From assembly GCA_046349635.1 (NCBI GenBank), contig JAXMBX010000032.1, forward strand, positions 1 through 59,711: a stretch of 59,711 bases of DNA. Reading direction: 5' to 3'. Source of the stretch: JAXMBX01 sp046349635 (GTDB lineage: Bacteria; Planctomycetota; Planctomycetia; Planctomycetales; Planctomycetaceae). Below the pieces are notes generated by a model that saw only the letters and a program-made list of their open reading frames with translations, was not told where the DNA came from and searched no databases. The number at the start of each line of letters is the position of its first letter. Positions within the stretch are counted from its first letter, which is position 1. This document shows, piece after piece, positions 1-8,599 of the stretch. Made by a program: the position numbers and the translations under genes.

Positions 1-40
1 ACCCTCTCGGCTCTCATCGGTCGAGACTTGAGAAAATCGA

Positions 41-77
41 AAAGTGCCCCGGAATCTTCCGGGGCACTTTTTTTTTT
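41..77 (+). terminator. Rho-independent terminator
   Basis: A perfect 14-bp stem (41-54 with 57-70) with a two-base loop is followed by a run of T to position 77. It would end a gene lying left of the window. The A residues before the stem could also let it work on the minus strand. Confidence 0.8.
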
Positions 78-421
78 GCCACCCCGGTACACTTTCCCAC
101 AGCGTTCCTTGAGACCCAAAAGCACAGTCACCTCGAGTAATTTCAGAAATCCCGCAGACGCCGTTTGACGGACCCTGTTCGTGACCTAAGTTTGCATTGT
201 CACGAGAGCATTGCGACGGCGACCGGATGGTCCCGGAAACACTCCTCCTGTGGCCGGGGAAACTGCTGACGAGAGACGGCAGTCCTCCGTCGCCAGCCAG
301 ACTTGTTGTCCGGGCCGGCAACCGGAAGGCGATCGATTTGTAGTCTTCCAAATGGTTCACGTGTGGGGCAGCCCCCAGAATTTTGTCCCCGCGTCAGAGA
401 AACTGAGAAAGAGAGAACAGC
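78..421. other. Intergenic leader before the pilin genes
   Basis: No convincing gene is seen here; the reading frame that crosses it shows no family feature and overlaps the first pilin. The region probably carries the promoter of the pilus locus, but no clear -35/-10 pair stands out. A GTGAC...GTCAC inverted repeat lies at about 180-202. Confidence 0.4.
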
Positions 422-595
422 ATGAACGCAGTGATGAACAGTGTGAAGAAGTTCCTGGTTTCGGAAGATGGCCCGACCGCCGTTGAGTACGCCGTGATGT
501 TGGCCCTCATCGTCATCGTGTGCTTGACCGCCATTCGCGCCATCGGCACGAATGCCAACACCAAGTTCGGTCAGGTCCGCGACGCCTTGGCCTAA
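422..595 (+). CDS. flp: Flp/Fap-type pilin 1 (Tad pilus subunit)
   Basis: A 57-aa prepilin of the Flp family, the major subunit of the Tad type IVb pilus. Residues 1-17 form a short basic leader ending in Gly17. The prepilin peptidase should cut after this Gly, just before PTAVEYAVMLALIVIVCL, which holds the diagnostic Glu-Tyr pair (E22-Y23) and the hydrophobic assembly helix. The mature protein would be 40 aa. A GAGAGAAC sequence lies just upstream as a ribosome binding site. It is the first gene of the locus and is followed 94 bp later by a near-identical copy. It is too short to be found by length filters. Confidence 0.9.
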   Translation: MNAVMNSVKKFLVSEDGPTAVEYAVMLALIVIVCLTAIRAIGTNANTKFGQVRDALA

Positions 596-689
596 TTGTC
601 CCTCTTACGGGCTATTGGCTTGGTTTCCGAATCCCAGTTGAGACGCTCCTCTCTTTCAGGAGCGACTCAGAAAAAAAGAGAGTAGCAAC

Positions 690-863
690 ATGCAGAACGT
701 CATTAACAGTGTGAAGAAGTTCCTGGCCTCTGAAGATGGTCCGACCGCCGTTGAGTACGCCGTGATGTTGGCCCTCATCGTCATCGTCTGTCTGACGGCC
801 ATTCAAGCCATCGGCACGAACGCGAACACCAAGTTCGGTCAGGTTCGCGACGCACTGGCTTAG
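690..863 (+). CDS. flp: Flp/Fap-type pilin 2 (Tad pilus subunit)
   Basis: A second 57-aa Flp prepilin, differing from the first copy at only a few residues (MQNVINS for MNAVMNS, FLAS for FLVS, AIQAI for AIRAI). The cleavage Gly17, the E22-Y23 pair and the C-terminal NTKFGQVRDALA are the same. The near identity points to recent tandem duplication. An AAAGAGAG Shine-Dalgarno sequence precedes the start. Tandem flp copies are common in Tad loci; the two could be co-assembled or differ in expression. Confidence 0.9.
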   Translation: MQNVINSVKKFLASEDGPTAVEYAVMLALIVIVCLTAIQAIGTNANTKFGQVRDALA

Positions 864-966
864 TTGTTACGTGGGACGCTCTCCAGCCGGTGCACGCCGG
901 CTGGAGAGTTGCCCTGCGTCTTTTCCCGTTTCGTTTCTCGATCTCCATTAACACAGGTTTGCCGTC

Positions 967-1083
967 ATGTTCCCCTTCTGGTTTGATCTCCATGCGAATT
1001 CCCTCTCCGACCTGCTGGTCATGCTCGCAGGTACGATGAGCGTCGTCTTCTGCATGCTCACCGGACTCCGCTGGGGGGGCTGA
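967..1083 (+). CDS. Small membrane peptide within Tad locus
   Basis: A 38-aa reading frame (MFPFWFDLHANSLSDLLVML to LTGLRWGG) between the second pilin and the prepilin peptidase, on the same strand. Residues 13-33 could form one membrane helix. A weak ACAGG ribosome binding site lies about 9 nt upstream. No family is recognised. Its place between pilus genes and its hydrophobic pattern argue for a real small gene, perhaps a Tad accessory, but chance cannot be excluded at this length. Confidence 0.45.
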   Translation: MFPFWFDLHANSLSDLLVMLAGTMSVVFCMLTGLRWGG

Positions 1084-1250
1084 TCCCCGCGCTGAGGCCC
1101 CTGGGAAACGGGACCGCTCACCTGACACTCGCGCCGTCGACAGTAAAACACCCTGAAGTCTGCCGATCATTACTTCTCCTGAGTCTCGCATCACGACGCG
1201 CGTTTTCGACTGAACACTCTCTAACTTCGTTTTGACGAAAGGTGCAAGAC

Positions 1251-1805
1251 ATGGATTGGCAGGCGTTGCTCATGACCAATTGGCACGTGAAGTTTGTCGC
1301 GATCGTGCTGATCGTTGCCGCGTATATCGACGGCAAGGAATTACGCGTCCCCAACTGGCTGACCTACTCAATGGTCTTCTCGGGACTCATTTTTAATGCC
1401 CTCACCGGAGGCTGGTCCGGACTCGGCTGGGCACTCGTCGGCATGGTCGTCGGACTCGCCACCCTCATGCCCCTCTACAGCGTGGGTGGGATGGGTGCCG
1501 GGGACGTCAAGCTGATGGCCGGCATCGGGGCCTGGCTCGGCCCCCTCGTCACCTTCTACGCCTTCCTCGCCACCGCGGTTGTCGGTGGGCTGATGGCGGT
1601 TGTGATGGTCCAACGCCGGCAGGCGTTCTTCAAACACTTCGGCAATTTCCTCCTAATCCTCGACGAGTTCAAGACCGTCAAGAATCCTGTCGAGCTTTCC
1701 AAGATTGCCGCTGTTCGCAAGCCCACCATGCTTCTGCTCCCTTACGGGATTCCCATCTGCATCGGGTCGATCGGGTTCTTCCTGTATCACTACAAGATGT
1801 ACTAA
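1251..1805 (+). CDS. cpaA: Prepilin peptidase CpaA/TadV
   Basis: An A24-type aspartic prepilin peptidase of 184 aa, the short form without the N-terminal methylase domain, as usual for TadV/CpaA. It would mature the Flp pilins encoded just upstream. Both catalytic aspartates are visible: D27 in YIDGKELRVPNWLTY and D85 in the GMGAGDVKLM motif (the GxGD signature). The rest is mostly hydrophobic helices. ATG 1251 is chosen because AAAGG lies at 1238-1242; a GTG at 1242 in the same frame would overlap that site. Confidence 0.9.
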   Translation: MDWQALLMTNWHVKFVAIVLIVAAYIDGKELRVPNWLTYSMVFSGLIFNALTGGWSGLGWALVGMVVGLATLMPLYSVGGMGAGDVKLMAGIGAWLGPLVTFYAFLATAVVGGLMAVVMVQRRQAFFKHFGNFLLILDEFKTVKNPVELSKIAAVRKPTMLLLPYGIPICIGSIGFFLYHYKMY

Positions 1806-1858
1806 GGGATTCCGTTCCTAAGTGACTGGCGGAACTGGTGTTTGAGAGAAAACGATTT

Positions 1859-1897
1859 CGGGGCTGTGGTTGCCGCTCGGCACCCAGCCCCGTTTCT
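1859..1897 (+). terminator. Possible stem-loop terminator after cpaA
   Basis: An 8-bp GC-rich stem (1859-1866 with 1885-1892) is followed by TTTCTC. The T-run is short, so it may only weaken readthrough from cpaA into cpaB, which lies nearly 300 bp downstream. A second small inverted repeat (GCCGTAG/CTACGGC) sits near 1987-2002. Confidence 0.35.
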
Positions 1898-2098
1898 CTC
1901 CGCATAACCGGCAAAACCGTTTCGACCGTAATAACCGTTATAGATTGAAGATTCCCTCCAGCCGTTACCGATGAAACGAAGGATTGCCGTAGTTCTACGG
2001 CTCTCCTTCTGGCCAACGTGCCGCCGAGTTTCCTTTTCTGCCGGTTTTCGAAGCCCGCAGACCCCGAAACAAGGCCCCCTGGGACCAGAGGTATTGCG

Positions 2099-3184
2099 AT
2101 GAAAGTTAAACCCTTGATGTTAATGGCGATCGCGGTCGCCTGTGGATTGGTCGCCATGATTGGTGTTCAGCAAGTACTCCAGAATGGCAAGCGGGGCAAA
2201 AACCCCAACCTCGCCAAGGTGTACGTCGCTGCGCAGGACATCGCTTCGGGTGTACTGATTCACAAGGAGATGCTTGCGGCCCGAGAAGTCCCCAAGTCCG
2301 TCGTTCCCGAGGGAGCCATCACCGATTACCAGGATATCCTGGACCGGGCTCTCAAGGTGAAGGCCTACGCCGGGGAAATCATTTTGGAACCCAAACTCTG
2401 CAAGAAGGGGGAAGTCGGAGCCTCTTCCACGATTCCGCCCGGCTACCGGGCCTTCACCCTCGAAGTCAATAACTCACAATCCCACGCCGGCATGATCCAG
2501 CCCAAGGATCGCGTCGACGTCGGCTTCACCTATGAATGCAAGGCGGGAGCAAATACTGCTCCCGTTCGCAAGACACGCACCGTCATGGAATACGTCGAAG
2601 TCTTCTCCGTCGATGACAACCGCGACCTGGACAAGGATTCGGTCGACGGCAAGAAGGCGTCTGTGAAAAGCATCTCCCTCCTCGTCACTCCCAAGCAATT
2701 CGAATTGCTCGGCCACATGCAGAGCAAGGGGAACGGTAACTTCCACCTCGCCCTGAGAAACAAGAACGACGACAAGACCACCCCCATGAAAGGCGTGGAC
2801 GACGGTTACATCGACTCCGGTGCCTACGCCGCACTGAAGGACATGGGGGAAATCCCGGACAAGGAAGACACGAAACACAATCCCCCCCCCGTCAATATTT
2901 CTGATTTGAACACGTTCCTCAAAAGCTTCTCGACTCCGGAGCCGCCGGCTCCCGCGGCTGAAAAGCCCGCGGAACCCGCCGCAGTCGTGGCCCCGCCGCC
3001 GCCCCCTGTGAAGAATACCTGGAAAATCACGATCTACGGCATGGACGAACCCCGCGTGGTCGAAGTCGATCTGGATTCCGACAATCCCGGTGCGGCCGCC
3101 ACGACCCCCGTCAATGCCAGCGATCGCAAGCCCGTCAAACGGCCCGACACCAAGAAACCTGCTCCCGCGAAAAAATCTGCCTGA
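2099..3184 (+). CDS. cpaB: Flp pilus assembly protein CpaB/RcpC
   Basis: A 361-aa periplasmic Tad pilus protein anchored by an N-terminal helix (about residues 5-27). Residues 41-105 form an SAF domain (VYVAAQDIASGVLIHKEML), followed by the RcpC/CpaB domain to about 230 (FTLEVNNSQSHAGMIQPKDR, VDVGFTY). In this family the protein helps fit the secretin in the outer membrane. The last 100 residues are rich in Pro, Ala and Lys and are probably disordered. The ATG at 2099 follows AGAGG and puts the membrane helix at the N-terminus; a longer in-frame start at 2018 would add 27 residues with no such signal. Confidence 0.88.
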   Translation: MKVKPLMLMAIAVACGLVAMIGVQQVLQNGKRGKNPNLAKVYVAAQDIASGVLIHKEMLAAREVPKSVVPEGAITDYQDILDRALKVKAYAGEIILEPKLCKKGEVGASSTIPPGYRAFTLEVNNSQSHAGMIQPKDRVDVGFTYECKAGANTAPVRKTRTVMEYVEVFSVDDNRDLDKDSVDGKKASVKSISLLVTPKQFELLGHMQSKGNGNFHLALRNKNDDKTTPMKGVDDGYIDSGAYAALKDMGEIPDKEDTKHNPPPVNISDLNTFLKSFSTPEPPAPAAEKPAEPAAVVAPPPPPVKNTWKITIYGMDEPRVVEVDLDSDNPGAAATTPVNASDRKPVKRPDTKKPAPAKKSA

Positions 3185-3258
3185 ATAGCTCTGCCTCAAA
3201 GGATTTGACGCGACGAGTCGCTCGCCCTTACTGACCCGAAAATTCGTTTTTTACTGCA

Positions 3259-3283
3259 GACCGGCCTGAGGATCAGGCCGGTC
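3259..3283 (+). promoter_or_regulatory. Hairpin in the cpaB-cpaC gap
   Basis: A perfect 11-bp inverted repeat (3259-3269 with 3273-3283) with a 3-base loop ends 19 nt before the cpaC start codon. No T-run follows, so it is not a standard terminator. It may influence cpaC mRNA stability or translation. Confidence 0.4.
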
Positions 3284-3302
3284 CAAAGACTGAGGTGCAT
3301 GG

Positions 3303-5120
3303 ATGCAACACAGTTTAAAACTTTCTGGATGGTGGACCGCCTGGGTCTGCTCCGGTTTATTGCTCTGGTCAGCCGCGACTCCCTCGAACGCCTCTGAGCC
3401 TATGGGCGGCAGCGATGTCGTCTTCCAGCCCGGCTCTCCCATGAGCAACATCTCGCTGTACGAAAATACAAGCCGGATCATCCAGCTCAAAAATCGGATC
3501 CAGTGGGTCGACGAAGGGGACAAGGGCATCGTCACCGTCGCTCCGATCAACGGCGTTGCCAATCAGATCCGCGTCCAAGCCCTCTCGCCCGGTCTGACCA
3601 CCATCATCCTCACCGACGTGAACAACGCCATGTTCAAGGTCGAAGTCAGCGTCATGGGGGACGTCCGGGCTCTGGAATCCCTCATCCGCCAGCACTTCCC
3701 CGAATCCTCCATTCGGGCCGCCAAAATTAAGGAATCGGTCCTCCTCACCGGCTGGGTGAACCGTCCCGAGGACGTCAATCCCATCATTGAAATCGCAGAG
3801 CAGTATCACTCCAAGGTGCTCAACAACATCAAGGTCATCGGCGTGCAGCAGATCGCCTTGAAGGCCAAGGTGATGGAAGTCCAGCGCGGTAAGATCCGTC
3901 AGATGGGCTTCAACTTCTTCGCCCTGGGTGAGCAAGGTTATTTGATCAGCACCCCCGGTGCGTTGACCCCGCTCAAGTCCCTCGCCGTTCCATTTGGCGG
4001 CCCGGTCGCCGCCGAACAGGTTGCCAGCGCGCTCACCGGTTCGACCTTGTCCTTCGGTCTCGCGACAGACGACTTCGTCTTCCAGGGTTTCCTCGAAGCA
4101 CTCAAGACCGAAAACCTCCTGAAGGTTCTCGCCGAACCGCAGCTCGTCACCGTCAACGGCCGCCAGGCGGACTTCCTCTCCGGGGGTGAGTTTCCCATTC
4201 TCGTTCCCCAGTCGCTCGGTACGGTCAGCGTTCAGTACAAACAGTACGGCGTTCAGTTGAAGTTCGTCCCGTACATCCTCGGTGCCGGCCGCTTGCGGCT
4301 CGATATCGAACCCGAAGTCAGCGACAAGGATACCACCAACTCCGTCACGCTGAACGGCAACACTGTCCCCGCTTTGAAAACCCGCCGCGTTCAGACGCAG
4401 GTCGAAATGAACTTCGGTCAAACTCTGGCCATTGCCGGTTTGATCAACAACCAGGCTTCGAACCAGCGGTTCTCGATTCCCTACCTGGGCGACATGCCCT
4501 GGATCGGGGCGGCCTTCCGCCGCGTCAGCGTCGCCGAAGCCGAAAGCGAACTCTTGATCCTCGTGACCCCCGACCTCGTGGCACCCATGGATTCTAACCA
4601 GGTTCCCGCCGACGGCCCAGGCATGTTGACCACCTCACCCACCGATAAGGAACTGTATTGGAAGGGCTTCCTCGAAGTCCCCAAGACCGGCGACGACTGC
4701 TACGGTGGCAATTGCAATCATCCCGGAATTCCCGGTGTGGATGCGGACTTCACTCCAATGAGCCCCACCCCTGCCTATCAGGGAATGGGCATCCCGCCGC
4801 AACCGGCTCCTCCTGCGGATGGCGCGCTCCCTGCTCCTCAGGATTCCGGCAGGAAAGCCCCGACTCCGACCACTGGGAAGAGTCCGGAAGGACTCTCCCC
4901 GGATGAACCGGTGAAGGCCCCCGAATCCGCCGCTCGACGCCCGGCCGGCAGGATTCGTCAAACCAGCTACAACTCCGAAATCTGGCAGCCCGAAAGCTCA
5001 CGCAGTTCTCGCAGCTCCACCTCTGTCCGTCGTCAAACTCTTCCCGGTTTGATCGGACCCGAGGAAGGTACCGAAGAGTCCTCCAGTAAGTCCGGCAGTT
5101 CCACCAAGGTTCGCAAATAG
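3303..5120 (+). CDS. cpaC: Tad pilus outer-membrane secretin CpaC/RcpA
   Basis: A 605-aa secretin that forms the outer-membrane channel of the Tad pilus. An N-terminal signal peptide (to about residue 30) is followed by the pilus/secretin N-domain and then the conserved beta-barrel region. Markers include KVLAEPQLVTVNGRQADFLS, GGEFPILVP and the C-terminal motif SIPYLGDMPWIGAAFR with LLILVTPDLVAP. The last 150 residues are Pro/Ser-rich and end with a short LPGLIGPE motif that also occurs in the lipoprotein at 15134-15922. A GAGGTG ribosome site lies 5 nt before the ATG. Neighbours cpaB and cpaE confirm the assignment. Confidence 0.92.
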   Translation: MQHSLKLSGWWTAWVCSGLLLWSAATPSNASEPMGGSDVVFQPGSPMSNISLYENTSRIIQLKNRIQWVDEGDKGIVTVAPINGVANQIRVQALSPGLTTIILTDVNNAMFKVEVSVMGDVRALESLIRQHFPESSIRAAKIKESVLLTGWVNRPEDVNPIIEIAEQYHSKVLNNIKVIGVQQIALKAKVMEVQRGKIRQMGFNFFALGEQGYLISTPGALTPLKSLAVPFGGPVAAEQVASALTGSTLSFGLATDDFVFQGFLEALKTENLLKVLAEPQLVTVNGRQADFLSGGEFPILVPQSLGTVSVQYKQYGVQLKFVPYILGAGRLRLDIEPEVSDKDTTNSVTLNGNTVPALKTRRVQTQVEMNFGQTLAIAGLINNQASNQRFSIPYLGDMPWIGAAFRRVSVAEAESELLILVTPDLVAPMDSNQVPADGPGMLTTSPTDKELYWKGFLEVPKTGDDCYGGNCNHPGIPGVDADFTPMSPTPAYQGMGIPPQPAPPADGALPAPQDSGRKAPTPTTGKSPEGLSPDEPVKAPESAARRPAGRIRQTSYNSEIWQPESSRSSRSSTSVRRQTLPGLIGPEEGTEESSSKSGSSTKVRK

Positions 5121-5197
5121 TCTTCTTAAAAGCGCCGGCTCGAATCGGCCACATGTGTTGAAACTCGCTTCAGAGTCAGCAAAGTCAGGTATACGTC

Positions 5198-6415
5198 ATG
5201 CAGAGAGTTTTTCGTCTGGCAATCGTTGATCCCCGCGATTCTTCTCGCGCCATCCTGAAGAATCTGCTGCTGGGACTGGACATGATGTGGCTGGAAGCGG
5301 AGTGCTCCCGCTACGACTCCTTCTACGACGTCATTTCGCAAACCCAGCCCGAAATCGCCCTCATCTCCCTCGATTCGGACACCACCGCGGCCCTCGCCCT
5401 CGTCGCCCGGATCAGCCAGGAATATCCCGCCTGTCACGTGCTGGTCATCAGCAGCAGCCAGGAAGGGAGCCTCATCCTGCAGGCGATCCGCAATGGGGCC
5501 AAGGAATTCCTCAGCTATCCGCTCAAGCTCGAGGACTTCGTCGCCGCCCTCGATCGTTTGAAGCAGACCAAGGGAGGTGCCGGCGGTGATGGTCAGGCCC
5601 GATCCTGCCACGTGACCACCGTCGCGGGGGCCGGGGGAGGCGTCGGATGCACCTCGCTCGCGATCAACATCGCCTGCATGCTCGCCCAGAATCCAAACAA
5701 CAGTGTCGTCGTCATCGATCTCGATTTTGCGCTCGGTGATGCGGACGTCTGGCTCGATATCATCCCGGATTACACCATCCAGGACGTCGCCGAAAACATC
5801 TCCCGTCTCGACTATTCACTCCTCAAACGCTCCTTGACGCGCCACGATTGCGGCGTGTTCCTCCTCCCGCGACCCGTGCAACTGGAGGACAAGGGACGGA
5901 TGACCGGCGACCAGCTCCGCCGCGTGATCGCGCTTCTCAAGGCCACCTTCACGCACATGGTCATCGATGTCAGCAAGTGCTACCTCAGCCTCGACATCGC
6001 CGCCATGACCGTTTCGGACACCATCCTCCTCGTCACGCAACTCGACCTCCCCTGTCTGCGAAACGTCGTCCGCCTGGGACAATACTTCGATCATATCGAA
6101 GGCCTGTCCCCCAAGATCAAGGTCGTCGTCAACCGCATGGGCCTGGAAGAATCCCAGATCAGCCTGACCAAGGCCCTCGAAACCATTGGCCGCGAAATCG
6201 CCTGGCAGATCCCCAACGAATATTCGGTGATGGTGGAAGCCCGCAACAACGGCGTTCCACTCTGCATCCAGGCCCCGCGGGCCAAGATCACGCGCGCCAT
6301 CGAGCAGATTGCCCAGCAGCTTGGCCAGACCGAAGCGGAAAAGACCGAAGCCGAAGACGCCAAGAAGCAACAGCGCAAAAGCCTCTTCAGCTTCCTCGGC
6401 GGTTCCAAGAAGTAA
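5198..6415 (+). CDS. cpaE: Pilus assembly ATPase-like protein CpaE/TadZ
   Basis: A 405-aa cytoplasmic protein with a receiver-like N-terminal domain (1-120) and a MinD/ParA-type domain (about 136-370). TadZ proteins place the Tad machine at its cell site. The phosphate loop reads AGAGGGVGCTS (about 143-153): the Gly frame is kept but both lysines of the usual deviant Walker A are absent. The next strand, VVVIDLDFALGDADVWLD, is typical of the family. The tail is Lys/Glu-rich. It is the last pilus gene here: tadA, tadB and tadC do not follow. Confidence 0.88.
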   Translation: MQRVFRLAIVDPRDSSRAILKNLLLGLDMMWLEAECSRYDSFYDVISQTQPEIALISLDSDTTAALALVARISQEYPACHVLVISSSQEGSLILQAIRNGAKEFLSYPLKLEDFVAALDRLKQTKGGAGGDGQARSCHVTTVAGAGGGVGCTSLAINIACMLAQNPNNSVVVIDLDFALGDADVWLDIIPDYTIQDVAENISRLDYSLLKRSLTRHDCGVFLLPRPVQLEDKGRMTGDQLRRVIALLKATFTHMVIDVSKCYLSLDIAAMTVSDTILLVTQLDLPCLRNVVRLGQYFDHIEGLSPKIKVVVNRMGLEESQISLTKALETIGREIAWQIPNEYSVMVEARNNGVPLCIQAPRAKITRAIEQIAQQLGQTEAEKTEAEDAKKQQRKSLFSFLGGSKK

Positions 6416-6929
6416 CTGAAATTCTGTGTGCCCCGGATTCTCGGTGGGTGGCATGCCTACATCGTCGGTAAAACCACCCGTCACGCTTCCAGATCGAGGC
6501 TCGTACCCAGCTCGTGGTCCACATCCTGGCTCCGGGCTCGCCCCCGTTCTCTTCAGCCGCTGCCTCGTCCCCTCCGGGTTCTTCCCTGCTCATGCCTGTT
6601 GCTCTTCAGGCGGCAAATCAGCAAGGCAACCGCCCATCCGCATCCCGATCTGCGGACGATCCCGCCTCCAAGCGTCCCCACGTCCCGGTCCGCCATCCGG
6701 TCCTGGCTGTGGTCCGCAGGTTCTACCGAACCCTGGTCACCACGCGCTGATTCGTTTCAGACAGATTCCGATTCGCTGCACCGGCGATCGATGCCAACAA
6801 AATGTATCAGGCCAGCTCAGGCCGACGCTCATAAAATCCTCCGATCCGTCACCCAAACGCCTCATTGGGCAGGCGATCCAGATTTTACAGCGTGGATTTC
6901 ACAGTGCGGAGGTCAATCGACGGAGGTGA
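6416..6929. other. Gene-free stretch after the Tad locus
   Basis: About 510 bp without a credible gene. Open frames crossing it are Pro/Arg/Ser-rich with no family feature. Positions 6446-6466 carry the left half of repeat family A; no right half is visible, suggesting a truncated copy. Confidence 0.5.
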
Positions 6930-7006
6930 GATCATCAGCGTCTGTCATGATCAAAAACAGGGAGAAATCGTTGATCTTGACGCGACACAAAAACGCTGTG
7001 CGTTGA
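6930..7006 (+). repeat. Repeat family B, copy 1
   Basis: An element of about 77 bp starting GATCATCAGCGTCTGTC and ending in GACGCGACACAAAAACGCTG. It is related to copies at 8221-8306, 8312-8395 and 11890-11970. Inner arms TGATCA and TTGATC can pair, where copy 2 has TGTCGCG and CGCGACA. With copies 2 and 3 it brackets the DUF1080 gene. Confidence 0.65.
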
Positions 7007-7098
7007 GCGGGCCTGCTGGCAATCAGTGACGCCGATGAGATCACCCTAGTCCCTGTCCCCGAAAAGACGACTTTTGACACGCTCGCAGGAGCCTCCAG

Positions 7099-8227
7099 AT
7101 GCTGATTTTCCTTTCGTCCCCTTCTGTTCCTCGCTCTCTCCTGGGGGGTTCTCACCCCGGCAACAGCCTCCACCGCGGCGGAACCCACAGGCACCTCCAC
7201 CATCCTGTTTGTAAACGGACAAATGCAATCCGCCGCGCTCCCGGCAAAACTCCGCTTCACTTATCGCGGGGGAAAAATCCTCTGCCGTTCGTCTCAGGAT
7301 GAAATCACCGTCGCCACCGTCTCTCCCCCAGGCAACGTTATCCTTCGACTTCAGGCGGCAGGGATGACCTGCAAGTCGATTCCACTGACGCTGACCCTTT
7401 TCAAAACGGAAGGGGAGCATTTGCTGGCATCAGGCCTTCCCCATTCTCTTCTGCTCCTGCCGGAAGGACAATCAGAACAGCTCGCCGTCTATTTTCCGAA
7501 GCAAAGATCTGGAAATCCAGATGGTCAATGCCCAGGCAAGTCCTCTCGAAGCAGTTATTTCCGATCAGTTTCGATCTGTTTGACCGTATCGGCTTTCTCT
7601 GGCGTTTGAGCCCACTGCTGGAGGCACCGTCGGTGTTTACCGCGTGGAACTGGAAGAACCCGGCTTTCGCAGCCTCTTCAACGGACGTGATCTCTCCCAG
7701 TGGGATTCTTCGGGAGGCTCACTGGACAGGATCTGGTCAGTCAAGGACGGAACGATTACTTGCTCCGGCACGAAAGGCCCTGGCTCCGCTCAAGCTGCCC
7801 TACGAGAGCTTCCATCTGAAGTTTGAGTACCTGTTGAACAAGGGGGGAACAGCGGCCTGTATGTTCGAGTCCCTCCCGATGGAAACCATCACCGCGCTAA
7901 CGACACGCTTCCCCCGCAGCCTGGAATCCAGCTTCTGGATGACGCCGATGAGCAATATCGCAACCTCAAGGACTACCAGTACTCCGCCTCGGTCTACGAC
8001 ATCGTAGGAGCCAGGCCTCATGTCTCACGCCCCGCCGGGGAGTGGGTACCTTTGAAGCCGACGTTTCCGGCCAGCACTACCGGGTCTGGCACAACGGCGT
8101 TCGGTGATCGACGCCGATGCCAACGGCTATCCGCTGCTCAACTTACGACAACTCTCCGGTTCCTGGGACTGCAGAATCATTCTTCCGTCATCCAGTTCGA
8201 AACCTTCGTATCAAACGCGCTTGAATT
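7099..8227 (+). pseudogene. Frameshifted DUF1080 (3-keto-disaccharide hydrolase-like) protein
   Basis: Reading across several one-base shifts gives one secreted protein of about 375 aa. It starts with a signal-like segment (LLFLALSWGVLTPATA), then an unknown beta-rich region (about 7180-7600), then a C-terminal DUF1080 domain: FRSLFNGRDLSQWDSSGG, IWSVKDGTITC, YESFHLKFEYLL, NSGLYVRVPPDGNH, FEADVSGQHYRVWHNGVRV and FLGLQNHSSVIQFRNLRIKR. DUF1080 domains are beta-sandwich hydrolase-like folds common in planctomycetes. At least three breaks lie in short G runs (7842-7847, 8044-8046, 8103-8104), each apparently one G short. An earlier in-frame stop lies near 7590. It could be decayed or mis-assembled. 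Family-B repeats flank it. Confidence 0.75.
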
Positions 8228-8306
8228 GATGGACAGCGTCTGTCGCGGCGAAAAACTCGGGAAAAACGCTAGATTGCGACGCGACACAAAAGTGCTGTGC
8301 ACTAAA
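8221..8306 (+). repeat. Repeat family B, copy 2
   Basis: Starts TTGAATTGAT, contains GCGTCTGTCGCGGCGAAAAA and ends GTGCTGTGCACTA. The arms TGTCGCG and CGCGACA are complementary and enclose a loop of about 30 nt. A third copy follows directly, 91 bp downstream. Confidence 0.75.
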
Positions 8307-8311
8307 TTACG

Positions 8312-8395
8312 TTGAATTGATCCGCAGCGTCTGTCGCGGCGAAAAACTCAGGAAAAGCAATAGTTTTCGACGCGACGCGGATGTGCAATGCACTA
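8312..8395 (+). repeat. Repeat family B, copy 3
   Basis: A tandem copy of the preceding element (same TTGAATTGAT start and the same 20-base core GCGTCTGTCGCGGCGAAAAA). Its right arm reads CGACGCGACG. The two copies give a tandem pair just downstream of the DUF1080 gene. Confidence 0.75.
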
Positions 8396-8518
8396 GCTCG
8401 TCTTTAGAGAGACATTAAAGTCCTTTTATCAACAGGGTTTGTCGCTGAAATTGGTCTTTCAGCGAGCAGTCCCCTGAGATACATTTCCCCGCCCGATCAT
8501 CACCCAGTGGACCTGAGT

Positions 8519-8561
8519 GGGTGGCATGTCGACATCGCCACGGAGTGGCAGGGTAGGCATG
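8519..8561. repeat. Repeat family A (palindromic), copy 2
   Basis: GGGTGGCATGTCGACATCGC and, after a short loop, AGTGGCAGGGTAGGCATG. Outer arms (CATGtC.AC / GTAGGCATG) and inner arms (GCCAC / GTGGC) make a two-step hairpin. See the other family-A entries. Confidence 0.8.
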
Positions 8562-8599
8562 GACGAACATGATCGGTCGAGACGAGGAAACGCAACGGA

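Noticed and set aside
211..486. 91-codon frame overlapping the first pilin
   Set aside because: It runs across the pilin start in another frame, has no family feature, and the pilin is certain.
6426..7006. Long overlapping frames after cpaE
   Set aside because: Pro/Arg/Ser-rich composition typical of chance frames in GC-rich DNA; part is repeat A and repeat B.
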